Assembly (NCBI RefSeq): GCF_030678915.1
Contig: NZ_JAUUTZ010000002.1
Span: 186,001-250,000 of the forward strand
Source: Paracoccus wurundjeri
GTDB taxonomy: Bacteria; Pseudomonadota; Alphaproteobacteria; Rhodobacterales; Rhodobacteraceae
DNA: 64,000 nucleotides
Reading direction: 5' to 3'
Positions 35,174 through 43,438 of this stretch are shown one piece after another. Position 1 is the stretch's first letter. Each line of letters starts with the position of its first letter. Position numbers and translations under genes: made by a program. The notes below the pieces were generated by a model. That model was not told where the DNA came from, ran no database searches, and saw only the letters and a list, made by a program, of their open reading frames with translations.

Positions 35174-36247
35174 TCACTTCCAGTTCATAAGATTCTTCTG
35201 TCGGTGTTTCTGGACATTTTGCCAGGGCAACTCTTCGGAATTCACGGTCATCCTTGCCGACGCGGCAAGGATCATCTCATGCGAGGTCGGTCTGAGTCGC
35301 GCGTTTTCCAGAGGTGGACCGCTTCGGTCTTTTGCCATCGCCCGCGCCGAACGGGCGATTTTCTCGTGTCCAAGAGTGCTGACGGCCTTTGCAAAACGCG
35401 GCAGAAGATGCGCATGCCCGCCCTCCCCGATCCTGGCTTTCATCGCATATAAAAACCATGGCACGGTACGGGCGGCGCGATAGATCCGGGCGAATTCCCC
35501 CGGCGACATCCTTCCGGCGACAGTCTGCCGCACGACCGTCGACAAAAGTCCGGCGCGGCGCAGGAACAGCGCGGATTTATGCCCCGCATAACGCGCCTTC
35601 AGATGAATGACATTCGGCGTGGTGAAGCGGTCGATATGGCGTTGATCAGGCTGAAAGCCCGGATCGTAAACCAGAAAGACCTGTCCGGCGGCAGCGGATT
35701 CGGCGGCCCCGTCGACGAAAGCCCCGCTCCAATCTGCGCGGCGCCCGGCGGGAAACCGGGTTTCCCACGGCACCAGCTCGGGTTTCAGCGTCGATTGCGG
35801 TGAAAAGGCGATCACCGTGCAGCCGGGCGCCAGCGAGGCAAAGGCGCAGGCCGCATATCCCCCCATCGAGGTGCCGGTCATGACGACCTTTCCGAACCGG
35901 CGGAAAAACCCCTGCTCCCGCAGATTTTCCAGATGTTCCAGAATCCCCGTATTCCGGTACCAGTCGGCCCCGAAGGTCATCACCCCCAGTTGCGACCATC
36001 CATTCTTGGCAACGAAATCATAGCCCCAGGGCAGACGATCCAGCGTATCTTCGGCGGCGGAAGAGACATTGTCGAAACTGACCATCAGGACATCGTCGCC
36101 CCGGTCGGTGAACACGACGCCGAAACCGTCGCCGGATATATAGCTGCCCCTGCGATGATCCGATCGCCGGAAATTGATCAGCCATCTGGGCGCGGACTCG
36201 GCGCGATCCGCATCAGGCGCAATATCGTGGCTGCTTGGATCAGTCAT
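35174..36247 (-). CDS. Alpha/beta-hydrolase-like protein, paralogue of the fusion's C-terminal domain
   Basis: The protein has 357 residues. The core (about 50-230) carries VSFDNVSSAAED, LPWGYDFVAKNGWSQLGV, GTSMGGYAA (putative Ser nucleophile elbow), FSPQSTL, VYDPGFQPDQRH and RYAGHKSAL (possible catalytic His). The same blocks appear in the same order in the 31132-33252 protein. No signal peptide is seen. It is upstream of the FkbH-like and fusion genes on the same strand (gaps of about 150 and 60 bases), so the three may be cotranscribed. Not a family I can assign to a reaction; an esterase or acyltransferase is an inference from the fold. Confidence 0.6.
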   Translation of the reverse strand: MTDPSSHDIAPDADRAESAPRWLINFRRSDHRRGSYISGDGFGVVFTDRGDDVLMVSFDNVSSAAEDTLDRLPWGYDFVAKNGWSQLGVMTFGADWYRNTGILEHLENLREQGFFRRFGKVVMTGTSMGGYAACAFASLAPGCTVIAFSPQSTLKPELVPWETRFPAGRRADWSGAFVDGAAESAAAGQVFLVYDPGFQPDQRHIDRFTTPNVIHLKARYAGHKSALFLRRAGLLSTVVRQTVAGRMSPGEFARIYRAARTVPWFLYAMKARIGEGGHAHLLPRFAKAVSTLGHEKIARSARAMAKDRSGPPLENARLRPTSHEMILAASARMTVNSEELPWQNVQKHRQKNLMNWK

Positions 36248-36289
36248 ATATTCTTTGCTCCGCCATCAAAACATGGACGCTAATCGTTA

Positions 36290-36318
36290 AAAAATGAAAA
36301 CCCGGGCGTGCTTCCGGG
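36290..36318 (-). terminator. Rho-independent-like terminator downstream of rep
   Basis: Read on the minus strand, CCCGG (36318-36314) and CCGGG (36305-36301) form a stem followed by a T-rich tail, TTTTCATTTTTT, over 36300-36289. It lies about 85 bases after the rep stop. Confidence 0.45.
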
Positions 36319-36402
36319 CTATTTTATTCGCTTTGCTCCCACCGTTGCAAGCGGCGATTCCGATGCCTCGCCACCATACCCGTCTTCAGCAGCCCGGTCG
36401 CC

Positions 36403-37614
36403 TCATGAACCGCCCGCCAGGGCCGGATCACCTTCGGCGATATCATCGAACAGGCCCGGCGACATCTCACCCCAGAACGCAATGATCCTTGCTGCGTTCA
36501 GCGGCGACAACCAGCCATGTCTCGAAAAGTCCTCGCGCGCGCGGTTTTCGGTCAACTGGCTGACAAACAACCGTTTATCCGCATCACGCTGGGTTGGCGT
36601 ACGCTCCTTTATGGCATCCAGAACCCGGCGCAGATAGGCCGCGCGGGGATGGGCGGGCGCCTGCTCCCCTGCCCTGCCCTCTTCCCCGTCGTAATCGCCC
36701 TCCAGCGCCGCGCTCAGGTAACCGACCTTGCTTTTGACATTGCTGCGCGCCTCGACATAATCCAGCTTGGCCGCGACCGAGCTTTCCCCGTGCGAGGTCA
36801 GCCATTGCTTCGCCAGACGATCGCTCACGCCCAGCTCTCGCAGCCGCGTGTAAACCGGACCGTGACGCACCCCTTCCCCGTCATCGATATCAAGAATCGC
36901 AAGCTGCGGATTCTCCGCGATGCGGAACCGGATATGAGTGACCGTCCGGCTCATTTTCCGCGTGTCGGGGGTCAGGATGATATTGCTGGTCTTGTTCACC
37001 TCGGCCACGGCCGGTTTGATCACCTTGGCGTTCAGATGCTTGTAGGTCTCGTAATAGCTTGACCCGTCCACCCCCATCAGCCGCCGGAAAAGATCAAGCG
37101 TCCACCATCCCGTCGATCCGGTCCGGATGAAGCGGTAACAGTTTTCGTAAAGCGCCAGCGCATGCCCCGAGGTAAAGCGCCGCTGGATGTTCAGATTGAT
37201 CAGGGCAAAGACCTTCGGGTCGTGCAGTTTCTCGGCCAGCGCGGGGGAATAGGCATATTCGCAGATCCCGCCCTTCAGCTTGGCATAGCTCAGCAGGCTG
37301 GACACGCCCCATTCCTGCCGCCCCTTCTCGTCCAGCATGTCCCATTCGGCCACGGTTTCCGCCAGCCCGCGCAGGGATTGCTTCAGGGTCTCCATATCGT
37401 TCGAGTTATACCCGATCATCAGGCACAGCGTCCGCGCATCGATCTGATGCCGCGACTGGCTGGTCAGTGTGTCATAGGCGTTCAGCAGCAGGACATTGGA
37501 CAATTTCCGCTGCAATAGCGTCAACTTCCCCGATACATGGATCGCGGCGACATGTTTCTTGACCGTTCCCCGCCTCAGGGCGCCGGTCAACTGCTCACGA
37601 GGGATTTCATCCAT
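36403..37614 (-). CDS. Plasmid replication initiator (Rep_3/RepB-like)
   Basis: This is a 403-residue replication initiator. The N-terminal half has LTLLQRKLSNVLLLNAYD, IGYNSNDMETLKQSLRGLAET and YCRFIRTGSTGWW-like segments typical of winged-helix Rep proteins of alphaproteobacterial plasmids. The second half has a further winged helix (MGVDGSSYYETYKHLNAKVIKPAVAEVN). It binds repeats at the origin and opens DNA. The ATG at 37614 is preferred; a TTG at 37653 would add 13 residues. The gene is divergent from parAB across a region with iteron-like repeats and an AT-rich stretch. That gene order defines the replicon core. Confidence 0.82.
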   Translation of the reverse strand: MDEIPREQLTGALRRGTVKKHVAAIHVSGKLTLLQRKLSNVLLLNAYDTLTSQSRHQIDARTLCLMIGYNSNDMETLKQSLRGLAETVAEWDMLDEKGRQEWGVSSLLSYAKLKGGICEYAYSPALAEKLHDPKVFALINLNIQRRFTSGHALALYENCYRFIRTGSTGWWTLDLFRRLMGVDGSSYYETYKHLNAKVIKPAVAEVNKTSNIILTPDTRKMSRTVTHIRFRIAENPQLAILDIDDGEGVRHGPVYTRLRELGVSDRLAKQWLTSHGESSVAAKLDYVEARSNVKSKVGYLSAALEGDYDGEEGRAGEQAPAHPRAAYLRRVLDAIKERTPTQRDADKRLFVSQLTENRAREDFSRHGWLSPLNAARIIAFWGEMSPGLFDDIAEGDPALAGGS

Positions 37615-37620
37615 TTTTCT

Positions 37621-38050
37621 GCCCGGACTTTTATTGACGCCATTTTGCCGCAAAAGGTACCTGTTAGCAACTGAAAATCAGGTCCCCATTATGGGCCGGA
37701 CCCGTCCCGCATCCGGGTTCCTTTGATATTTTATCCGTGGTTAAGGGACCCGGATACGGGATGATCTTCGGGCCGTTTCACCCGGCAAAGGCGTATTTCG
37801 CGTGGTTTCAGGCCGGTCCTGCAATCAGAAACCCATCTTCCCGCGAATCAGTCCTCATGCGCCCGTATGCGGGCACCATTCATCCCGTAAACTGGTCCCT
37901 GTCCGCCTGTAAAGCGGTGCCAATACTTACTTAACTAGCTGTAATTAAACAATTAAATATCAACAAATCTTATAAAGGAGTCAAAGATCTACAATCTTTA
38001 TGTTGCTGTTTTAATCATTATTCAGATCGGTTTCGCGGGAAAACCTGCTT
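37621..38050. other. Candidate plasmid origin: iteron-like repeats plus AT-rich region
   Basis: The region lies between divergent rep and parA. Repeats of the form CATCCCGTA-N4-GGTCCC occur at 37703-37721 (12 of 15 positions), 37745-37763 (inverted, exact core), 37859-37877 (degenerate) and 37881-37899 (exact). A large stem also forms between 37706-37721 and 37745-37760. Right of these, about 37915-38025 is strongly AT-rich, as expected of a DNA-unwinding element, with an AAAGAT/ATCTTT inverted repeat at 37983-37999. Origin function is inferred from position and repeats. Confidence 0.55.
38029..38045. promoter_or_regulatory. parS-like imperfect palindrome upstream of parA
   Basis: GGTTTCGCGGGAAAACC is a near-palindrome resembling the GTTTCACGTGAAAC type of ParB site, but with one extra A and a changed centre. 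It is the best parS candidate near parAB and is weak. Confidence 0.3.
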
Positions 38051-38130
38051 TGACGATTCACTTTCATGTTTCGATGTGCCATAGATTTTCCAATACGCAC
38101 AACAGAACCGCACATGACAAAGGCAGTGAC

Positions 38131-39528
38131 ATGTCATCAGGTAAGGACCACCAGCCCCCTTATTTCAATATTGACCCGGCAAAGGCGGCGCAACAACTAT
38201 CAGAACCCGTCGATACTGCCCGATTCGCCAGGGCCGCATCTTTTGCCGCGCGCGGGCGTCAGGATCTCGCCAAGCGGGGCTATGCGCCCGATGGCCGCAA
38301 ACGCCTGCGCCGCTTCTCGACCTGGGAAGTTTGCCGCTATCTCATTCCCGTCGCTCCGGCCCATTTCCGGCGCGTATTGGGAAAGAACCCGGAACTGCCT
38401 CAGGGTACGGGTGAAGGTAATTCAAAATGGTTCTCTCTGGAAGATGTCTTGCGTCTGCGGGATCATTTCGCGGCCGAAGGTGCCGCGGGTCGGGAATACC
38501 GTCCGTGGCGGCCCAAGGGACTTCCCGCGAAAATCATCGCAGTCGCCAATTTCAAGGGCGGCGTGGGCAAGACCTCGACGGCAGCTCATCTGGCCATGTC
38601 GGCGGCGCTTGATGGCTACAAGGTGCTGGTCATCGATCTGGACAGTCAGGCCAGCATGACCTCGATCATGGGGGGGCAGGTTGCGGATGAATGGTCGACC
38701 GCCTTCCCCTTGCTGGCCAAGGATTACGCTGCCGCCCTGCGTGATGAAAACCTCGTGCGCGAAGCGGCCGGCCGCCCTCCCCTGCCCTTCGACGAAACGC
38801 TGACCGAAGCGCTGGAGGTTTCGCCGCGAAACCTCATCCAATCCACGCATTGGCCCAATATCGATCTTCTGGGCGCACAGCTTAACCTTTACTGGGCCGA
38901 ATTTCAGGTGCCGGTCTGGCGGATGGGCCTGCGAAGCTGGCCGCTTTGGGATGCGCTTGGCAATGCGTTGACCAATGATGGAATCGTTCATGACTACGAC
39001 ATCATTATCCTGGATACGCCGCCCGCTCTTGGTTACCTGACGATCAATGCCCTGGCGGCTGCGGATATCCTGCTGGTGCCGCTTGGCGCGTCGTTTCTTG
39101 AATTCGATTCGACAGGCAGGTTCTTCGACATGCTTTATTCCACCTTCGCCAGCGTGGAAGACGGCGAGAATGCGGCCCGCAGGAAGGACGGCCTGCCCGA
39201 GATGCGCTTTGAATGGGATGCCGTCCGTGCGATCATCACCCGGTTCGATGCCGCGCAGCAGACCGATCTTGCCAATGTCATTCAGGCCTATTTCGGCGAT
39301 TTCATGACGACGTTCCGGCAGGATCTGACCGCGATGATCGGGCAGGCCGGGGAGCAGGTGAATGGCATATACGAGGCCGATTACAGGGAATTCAACCGCG
39401 ATACCTATGTTCGCGGGCGCGAGACGTTCGACAGGACATGGGCCGAGGTCAAGGAACTTATTCTTGGCGCATGGTGGCGCGATCAGCAGCTGGAAGAGAC
39501 GATGCGGAAGGAGCGGGTAAATGGCTAA
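38131..39528 (+). CDS. parA: Plasmid partition ATPase ParA
   Basis: The protein has 465 residues. It has an N-terminal DNA-binding region (about 1-125, with a FSTWEVCRYLIPVAPAHFRRVLG helix-turn-helix-like part) and a deviant Walker ATPase: KGGVGKTS at about 142-149, VIDLDSQASM, and IILDTPPALGY. This is the ParA type with an autoregulatory N-terminal domain. It separates plasmid copies together with ParB. A frame from 38050 is longer, but the ATG at 38131 fits the family length and has AAAGG upstream. It overlaps parB by eight bases. Confidence 0.9.
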   Translation: MSSGKDHQPPYFNIDPAKAAQQLSEPVDTARFARAASFAARGRQDLAKRGYAPDGRKRLRRFSTWEVCRYLIPVAPAHFRRVLGKNPELPQGTGEGNSKWFSLEDVLRLRDHFAAEGAAGREYRPWRPKGLPAKIIAVANFKGGVGKTSTAAHLAMSAALDGYKVLVIDLDSQASMTSIMGGQVADEWSTAFPLLAKDYAAALRDENLVREAAGRPPLPFDETLTEALEVSPRNLIQSTHWPNIDLLGAQLNLYWAEFQVPVWRMGLRSWPLWDALGNALTNDGIVHDYDIIILDTPPALGYLTINALAAADILLVPLGASFLEFDSTGRFFDMLYSTFASVEDGENAARRKDGLPEMRFEWDAVRAIITRFDAAQQTDLANVIQAYFGDFMTTFRQDLTAMIGQAGEQVNGIYEADYREFNRDTYVRGRETFDRTWAEVKELILGAWWRDQQLEETMRKERVNG

Positions 39529-40627
39529 GCGCAGACGGCTGGAAACACCAAGCAGCGCCGATCTTGATCGCATCGAAGCAGAGTTTCGCCGCGAAACCTC
39601 TCAGGGCGGGCCGGGAAGGGGGCTTGCGCCGATTGCTCAGGTCGCGGCCGACAGCGCCACGCAGGCCCATGCGGAAGATGTCGATGCCCGGGCAAGTCGC
39701 GCCAAATCCGAGGCCGACGCCGCCCGCCTGCACGCCGCAGAGGAAAGCGGCCTGCTGATGGTCGAGATTCCGCTGGAAGAGATCAACGAGGTCGCCATGA
39801 TCCGCGACCGGATGGTGATGAGCGAAGAGCAGATGCAGGAAATGCGCTACTCGATCGCCGCCCACGGATTGCGGATGCCGATCGAGGTTTTCGAGCTCGA
39901 CCGCCCCGGCGATACAGGCCACCGCTACGGCTTGCTGTCGGGTTATCGCCGCTTGCTGGCGGTCAAGGGTCTGTATGAGCTGACCGAGGCCGAAAAATAT
40001 GCCCGGATCCGGGCCATTATCCGCCCGCGCGCCGATGCCGACGCGGCATTTGTGTCGATGGTCGAGGAAAACGAGGTCCGGGCCGAGCTTAGCCATTTCG
40101 AGCGGGGCCGGATCGCGGTCATCGCCGGTCAGCAGGGGGCCTTTGCCAATACCGAGGACGCGGTGAACAAGCTGTTCGCCAGCGGCTCCAAGGCCAAGCG
40201 GTCCAAGGTCCGCTCATTCGCCCTGATATTCGAGGAGCTGGGCGACATGCTGGAATTTCCCGAGGGTCTGACTGAAAAGCGCGGGCTGCGCCTTTCGACT
40301 GCCTTGCGCCACGGGGCCGAGGCATCGTTGCGAAAAGTCCTGTCCGATCATCTGCCGTCCAATGCCGATGAGGAATGGACGGTGATCGAGCCGGTTATCC
40401 TGAGCTTTGAAAAGGGTGAAACGGACAAAAGCCGGGGCGGGCGGCCGCGTTCGAATCCGATGAAGCACGGCTGGATCGACAGCAAGACGATCCGCACATC
40501 CAGCGGGATCACCATCCGCCGCGCCACGGATAGCAAGGGCCATATCCTGCGCTTCGAAGGGCGGGGGATCGATAATGACATCATGGACAGCCTGATGCTG
40601 GAAATTCAGGCATTGCTGGAGAAATAG
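39521..40627 (+). CDS. parB: Plasmid partition protein ParB
   Basis: This 368-residue protein has a charged N-terminus, then a ParB/Srx nuclease-like domain (about 78-200): IPLEEINEV, MRYSIAAHGLRMPIEVFEL, LLSGYRRLLAVKG and ENEVRAELSHFERG. A helical DNA-binding part follows. The CTP-binding patch reads GYRR instead of the common GERR, as in some plasmid ParBs. It binds parS and loads around it for ParA-driven segregation. Its start lies inside the parA end, and a strong terminator follows at 40633-40669. Confidence 0.9.
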   Translation: MAKRRRLETPSSADLDRIEAEFRRETSQGGPGRGLAPIAQVAADSATQAHAEDVDARASRAKSEADAARLHAAEESGLLMVEIPLEEINEVAMIRDRMVMSEEQMQEMRYSIAAHGLRMPIEVFELDRPGDTGHRYGLLSGYRRLLAVKGLYELTEAEKYARIRAIIRPRADADAAFVSMVEENEVRAELSHFERGRIAVIAGQQGAFANTEDAVNKLFASGSKAKRSKVRSFALIFEELGDMLEFPEGLTEKRGLRLSTALRHGAEASLRKVLSDHLPSNADEEWTVIEPVILSFEKGETDKSRGGRPRSNPMKHGWIDSKTIRTSSGITIRRATDSKGHILRFEGRGIDNDIMDSLMLEIQALLEK

Positions 40628-40632
40628 CCAGG

Positions 40633-40669
40633 GTTTCGCCGCGAGGCTTTGTTCTGCGGCGGAACTTTT
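40633..40669 (+). terminator. Rho-independent terminator of parAB
   Basis: GTTTCGCCGC at 40633-40642 pairs with GCGGCGGAAC at 40656-40665 (10-base stem, one G-U), followed by TTTT at 40666-40669. It starts six bases after the parB stop. Confidence 0.75.
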
Positions 40670-41069
40670 CCTGCCTGTCGCCACAGAGGCGGAACAGGCC
40701 ATTCTTTGCTGCCGGGCTTCTATATCGGCGCCCATGCCGCGGTTAAGGGTTGGTGCCTGCCAACGCGAGGGCCCAGCCGTTACGAGACCTGTTTCCGGCA
40801 AGAAAATCATATCGCCATGACCTGTCTGAAACCGGTGAACCCCTAGGCGGGTTTCGTCGCGTTATCGGCGTTGCAGCAGGGCGGACAGGGGTGTTGCGCC
40901 GGGGCGGCCTGCGGCGGTTTCAGCTGGATTAAGCCTGCGGATTCCCGTTTTCGTCGATATTGCTGATAATTGTTCCTTATCGGAAGTGATAATGCATTTT
41001 CCAGATCACCGAGACAACGGAAAATAAATATAGATTGATTTCCGTATATCACGAAAATATCGTTATTCC
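40670..41069. other. 400-bp intergenic region downstream of parB
   Basis: No gene is supported. An inverted repeat GAAACC (40828-40833)/GGTTTC (40850-40855) is present. The last 90 bases are AT-rich, with a CGAAAATATCG near-palindrome before the next ATG, and probably hold its promoter. Confidence 0.4.
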
Positions 41070-42293
41070 ATGAGATTAAAACAGCACCAACAGGAACGGA
41101 ACGGCTCTGGAAGGCTGCTGGATGATATCCTTGCGGTCGAGATCGCCGCAGGCCGGATGGAAGGGGCCTTTCAGGCCGACCCGGAACTTGGCCGGATGTG
41201 GCGCGCGCAGCTTGCCCTTGGTGAAGCCTGCAAATCGGTGGCGCTTGAAGATATTCATCTGTCCGAGGGTGATCTGGTGCTGCGGCGTTTCGAGAACCGG
41301 GATACCGCTTATGCCACGGCGCGGGGCAGTTCCCAGGCCGAGGCGCTTTTGCGGATCATGGTCTCTCCGGGTGATCTGTTTGCGGATCCGACAACCGTGC
41401 TGATGCGCTGCCTGCGTGCCGGTTCGGGCGCAAGCATGGGTGGCGGTGCGGGACCCGACGGGGCAGGGGAGGACTGGCCGGATATCGATATCCTGTCCGC
41501 GCGGATCCTGTCGGCGGCCGGGGCGGCGCCCGGTCCGGCGCTTGCGGCGATCCGCGCGGCTGCGCATTTGCGGCTGGCCACCGGGTCGCGCTATCCGGCG
41601 GCCGAACGGCTGTTGTTCATCTGCGCGGATCATGCCTGCCGGCGCGGCGAGGGCGGTATGGATATCGATACCGGGGCCGAGGGGGCTGGCGCGGATGCGA
41701 TATTGGGGCAGATGAGCGCGGATTGGATCCTGCTGCCCTCTCTGGCCATGACGGCGCAGGGCTTTCGGGCCTGGTCGCCGGTGAGCCGGACGGGGTTGCA
41801 CGACCTTCTGGCCGGATTGCGGATAGAGACCGGCAGGGCGCTGGGCCAGGTGCCGGTTTTGCGGCGCTGGCGGGACCGGGCGCGGGGCTGGGCGGCGGCT
41901 GCGCATGGCAAGTCGCATCTTGATGATCTGGTGACGCTGGCGATCCGGCAGCCGATCCTGACCGGCAGGGCGATTGCCGAGGGGTTGGGCGTAACCGACC
42001 GGACGGCGCGTAATCTGATTCATGCGGGTGTGGCAGAGCAGCTTTTCGCGCCGATCACCGGCCGGCGCAGTTATCGGGCCTGGGCTTCCTTGCCGATGGC
42101 CGAGCGGTTGCGCCTGCGCATGACCCGGCCGGCGCAGCGGGGCAGGGCGTCTGAGGCTGCCGCCATGCCGCACCCGCTTCGCCCGATGGCAGAGCCGGAC
42201 GGGGCAGGGGAGGCGCAGGCGCTTGCCGATCTGGATGCGGCCATGGCCGCCGCGGACGACATTCTGGCAAGGTATCGGCGGCCGGACGGGTAG
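41070..42293 (+). CDS. DUF1612/helix-turn-helix plasmid protein (RHE_PE00001 family)
   Basis: The 407-residue protein resembles the DUF1612 plus C-terminal helix-turn-helix family found on rhizobial and Rhodobacteraceae plasmids. The N-terminus (WRAQLALGEACKSVALEDIHLSEGDLVLR split over two short motifs) and the C-terminal RPILTGRAIAEGLGVTDRTARNLI-like segment (about 295-318, here QPILTGRAIAEGLGV) support this. The latter is a clear DNA-binding helix-turn-helix. No ribosome site is obvious. Its role is unknown; its constant position near replication genes suggests plasmid maintenance or control. Confidence 0.72.
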   Translation: MRLKQHQQERNGSGRLLDDILAVEIAAGRMEGAFQADPELGRMWRAQLALGEACKSVALEDIHLSEGDLVLRRFENRDTAYATARGSSQAEALLRIMVSPGDLFADPTTVLMRCLRAGSGASMGGGAGPDGAGEDWPDIDILSARILSAAGAAPGPALAAIRAAAHLRLATGSRYPAAERLLFICADHACRRGEGGMDIDTGAEGAGADAILGQMSADWILLPSLAMTAQGFRAWSPVSRTGLHDLLAGLRIETGRALGQVPVLRRWRDRARGWAAAAHGKSHLDDLVTLAIRQPILTGRAIAEGLGVTDRTARNLIHAGVAEQLFAPITGRRSYRAWASLPMAERLRLRMTRPAQRGRASEAAAMPHPLRPMAEPDGAGEAQALADLDAAMAAADDILARYRRPDG

Positions 42294-42468
42294 AGGGGTA
42301 AGATGGCGGTGCGTGGAGTAGGGATCCTGTAACAGAGCCAGAGTGCCCGACCCTCATCCGGGCTTTTATGCGGAACAGCTGCCACTGCTGCGGCGATGCG
42401 CTGCGGATGAACTGGTAAACCCAAACGGGAGAGCGCCTGATGAATCCTTGCCGCAATCCGGCATGGGT

Positions 42469-43236
42469 CTAACCGATTACCTGCGACAGGGCACCCGCCG
42501 CGTTTCGCAGGTCATCGAGATGCGTCAGCCCCTGCTCCAGCGTCAGTCGCTGATGAGGGGCGTGAAACGACACGGTCGCCGCCAGATCTCCGTCCTGACC
42601 GGGAACCGGAACGGCAATCGCGATCATTCCCTGAACGAATTCTTCGTTATCGGTTGAGTAACCCTGATCGCGAATGCGATCCAGTTGTTGCCGAAGCTGC
42701 GCCGGATCGGTGATGGAGTTGGCGGTGTATGCCTGCAATTGAGCGGTTGCCAGAAAACGGTCGAGAAGTTCGGGCGCCATATGAGCAAGGAAAACCTTGC
42801 CGGCCGAGGTCGCATGCAGCGGCACGCGCGAGCCGACATGCAGCTGGATTCTCAGCGGCCATTGGGTTTCGACACGATCGACATAAATCATCGCATCGGT
42901 GTCGGGGATGGAAAGGTTGCATGTCTCGCGGATGCGCTCGTTCAGCCTGATCAGGATTTCACGCTGTGCCAGATTGTGCTGACCCAGCCGCATGACTCCC
43001 AGCATCATTTGCCGCAGTTTCGCGCCGGGAAGGTAGCTGCGCCTGTCGATATGCCGGATGAGAAAGCCTTCTTCCTCCAGCGTTGCGACAAGTCGGTGGA
43101 TCGTCGGCTTGGGCAAGTGCAAAGACGCGTTCAGCTCCGTAACCGTCATCGGTCTTGAGCTTAACGCAAGCGCCTCAAGAATAAGCAGATTTCTTAGACT
43201 GGTCGCGGGTTTTTCGGGTGTTGCAGAGAGCGGCAT
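42469..43236 (-). CDS. IclR-family transcriptional regulator (candidate isethionate regulator IseR)
   Basis: The protein has 255 residues. The N-terminal winged helix (about 10-70) contains LLILEALALSSRPMTVTELNASLHLPKPTIHRLV in family order, and a C-terminal IclR effector domain follows (HATSAGKVFLAHM, DNEEFVQGMIAIAVPV). The ATG at 43236 has AAGGAAG upstream and is preferred over a start at 43263. It is divergent from the transporter-dehydrogenase-xsc-pta operon across a 12-base perfect inverted repeat, so it probably controls that operon in response to the sulfonate or an intermediate. Confidence 0.88.
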   Translation of the reverse strand: MPLSATPEKPATSLRNLLILEALALSSRPMTVTELNASLHLPKPTIHRLVATLEEEGFLIRHIDRRSYLPGAKLRQMMLGVMRLGQHNLAQREILIRLNERIRETCNLSIPDTDAMIYVDRVETQWPLRIQLHVGSRVPLHATSAGKVFLAHMAPELLDRFLATAQLQAYTANSITDPAQLRQQLDRIRDQGYSTDNEEFVQGMIAIAVPVPGQDGDLAATVSFHAPHQRLTLEQGLTHLDDLRNAAGALSQVIG

Positions 43237-43298
43237 TCGAACTTCCTTTTTGCGCAGCGACAACCTAATCGCTCTTTACATGATCGTCTACTTGTCCA

Positions 43299-43325
43299 AA
43301 AAATGAGACTGGTAGTCTCATTTTT
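43299..43325. promoter_or_regulatory. Perfect 12-bp inverted repeat, candidate IclR operator
   Basis: AAAAATGAGACT at 43299-43310 and AGTCTCATTTTT at 43314-43325 are separated by three bases. It is centred between the divergent regulator (start 43236) and transporter (start 43439) genes. Confidence 0.65.
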
Positions 43326-43438
43326 ACGTTGACTCTGCATATCCGCCAATGTCAAATCCGGTCCAGATCGTCGCGAGGAGGCGGCGGCGCAGACATGAAG
43401 ATGTCAATGACAACCGTCACAACGCATGGGAGGGCGTA

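Noticed and set aside
35168..35452. Small plus-strand frame at the end of the hydrolase gene
   Set aside because: It lies inside the antisense of a conserved paralogue and has no ribosome site or family resemblance.
40649..40846. A 65-codon frame downstream of parB
   Set aside because: It overlaps the parB terminator, has no ribosome site and no recognisable protein features.
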